Shown here: piece after piece, positions 63,770-64,000 of the stretch
Layout: each line of letters opens with the position of its first letter
Numbering within the stretch: the stretch's first letter is position 1
Assembly (NCBI GenBank): GCA_942159475.1
Contig: OW804094.1
Location: 21,371,067-21,435,066, forward strand
DNA: 64,000 nucleotides
Reading direction: 5' to 3'
Origin: Sthenelais limicola
Lineage: Eukaryota; Annelida; Polychaeta; Phyllodocida; Sigalionidae
Notes under the pieces: generated by a model
Databases searched by the model: none
What the model saw: the letters and a program-made list of their open reading frames with translations, nothing else
What the model was told of the DNA's origin: nothing
Translations under genes and position numbers: made by a program

Positions 63770-64000
63770 GGGTCAGATTTTCAGAAAATGTACAATTCGC
63801 CTTCACCAAACCTGTCAAATAACTCACAATTAAGACAGAAATCAGGTTCAAAATGCAGTTTAACACAACAGAACTGATACTTTAAATCAATGCGATACAA
63901 AATATACTCAGATATACCCACAATTTATCATATTTTTAGCAAAATCTAGCAGAAATGACTAAATACGTACAGCTCCCATTGTACATGATCTGAAAATCTG
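63770..64000 (+). mobile_element. GGGTCAG-type MITE, cut by window end
   Basis: Left TIR complete; the window stops inside the right TIR at GAAAATCTG. Same subfamily as the copy 110 bases upstream. Confidence 0.9.

Overview
This is an animal nuclear genomic window. It is AT-rich, with long introns carrying canonical GT/AG splice sites, vertebrate-like protein families, and dense MITEs, SINEs and simple repeats. The family of short interspersed repeats headed by GAGT/GTGAGT runs, plus the overall style, suggests a marine lophotrochozoan, most likely a mollusc. That assignment is inference. Nothing here is bacterial and there is no operon logic.

Layout: (1) 0.7-1.7 kb: a 27-unit, 36-bp minisatellite. 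(2) 2.8-8.5 kb and 19.3-24.7 kb: two tandem regucalcin/SMP-30 genes on the + strand with the same six-exon structure. (3) 9.6-18.9 kb: a full-length, recently inserted Gypsy-type LTR element with gag, pol and a fusion-protein-like env, sitting between the two regucalcin genes. pol and env carry in-frame stops. (4) 28.5-36.5 kb, minus strand: membralin (TMEM259), ten coding exons. (5) 39.7-46.1 kb, plus strand: BABAM1/MERIT40, seven coding exons, head-to-head with membralin. (6) 50.5-55.3 kb, minus strand: LEPROT/Vps55, tail-to-tail with BABAM1. (7) 57.7-60.6 kb: a 5'-truncated non-LTR retrotransposon with an uninterrupted reverse transcriptase ORF. (8) 60.6-64 kb: MITE-rich sequence with no gene seen.

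The host genes do not form one pathway. Regucalcin is a cytosolic calcium-binding gluconolactonase, membralin is an ER membrane protein, BABAM1 is a scaffold of the BRCA1-A/BRISC deubiquitinase complexes, and LEPROT is an endosomal membrane protein. Exon models were built by eye from splice sites, reading phase and family resemblance. All joins agree in phase except the first LEPROT junction.

The strongest structure outside the genes is a MITE family with about 28-bp inverted ends (GGGTCAGATTTTCAG...) and 4-bp target duplications. I count about fifteen copies or fragments, eleven of them after 42 kb, and the window ends inside one. Also notable are three hammerhead-ribozyme-like cores, one inside a 325-bp insertion flanked by a 15-bp direct repeat, and the minisatellite whose unit carries a perfect POU octamer.
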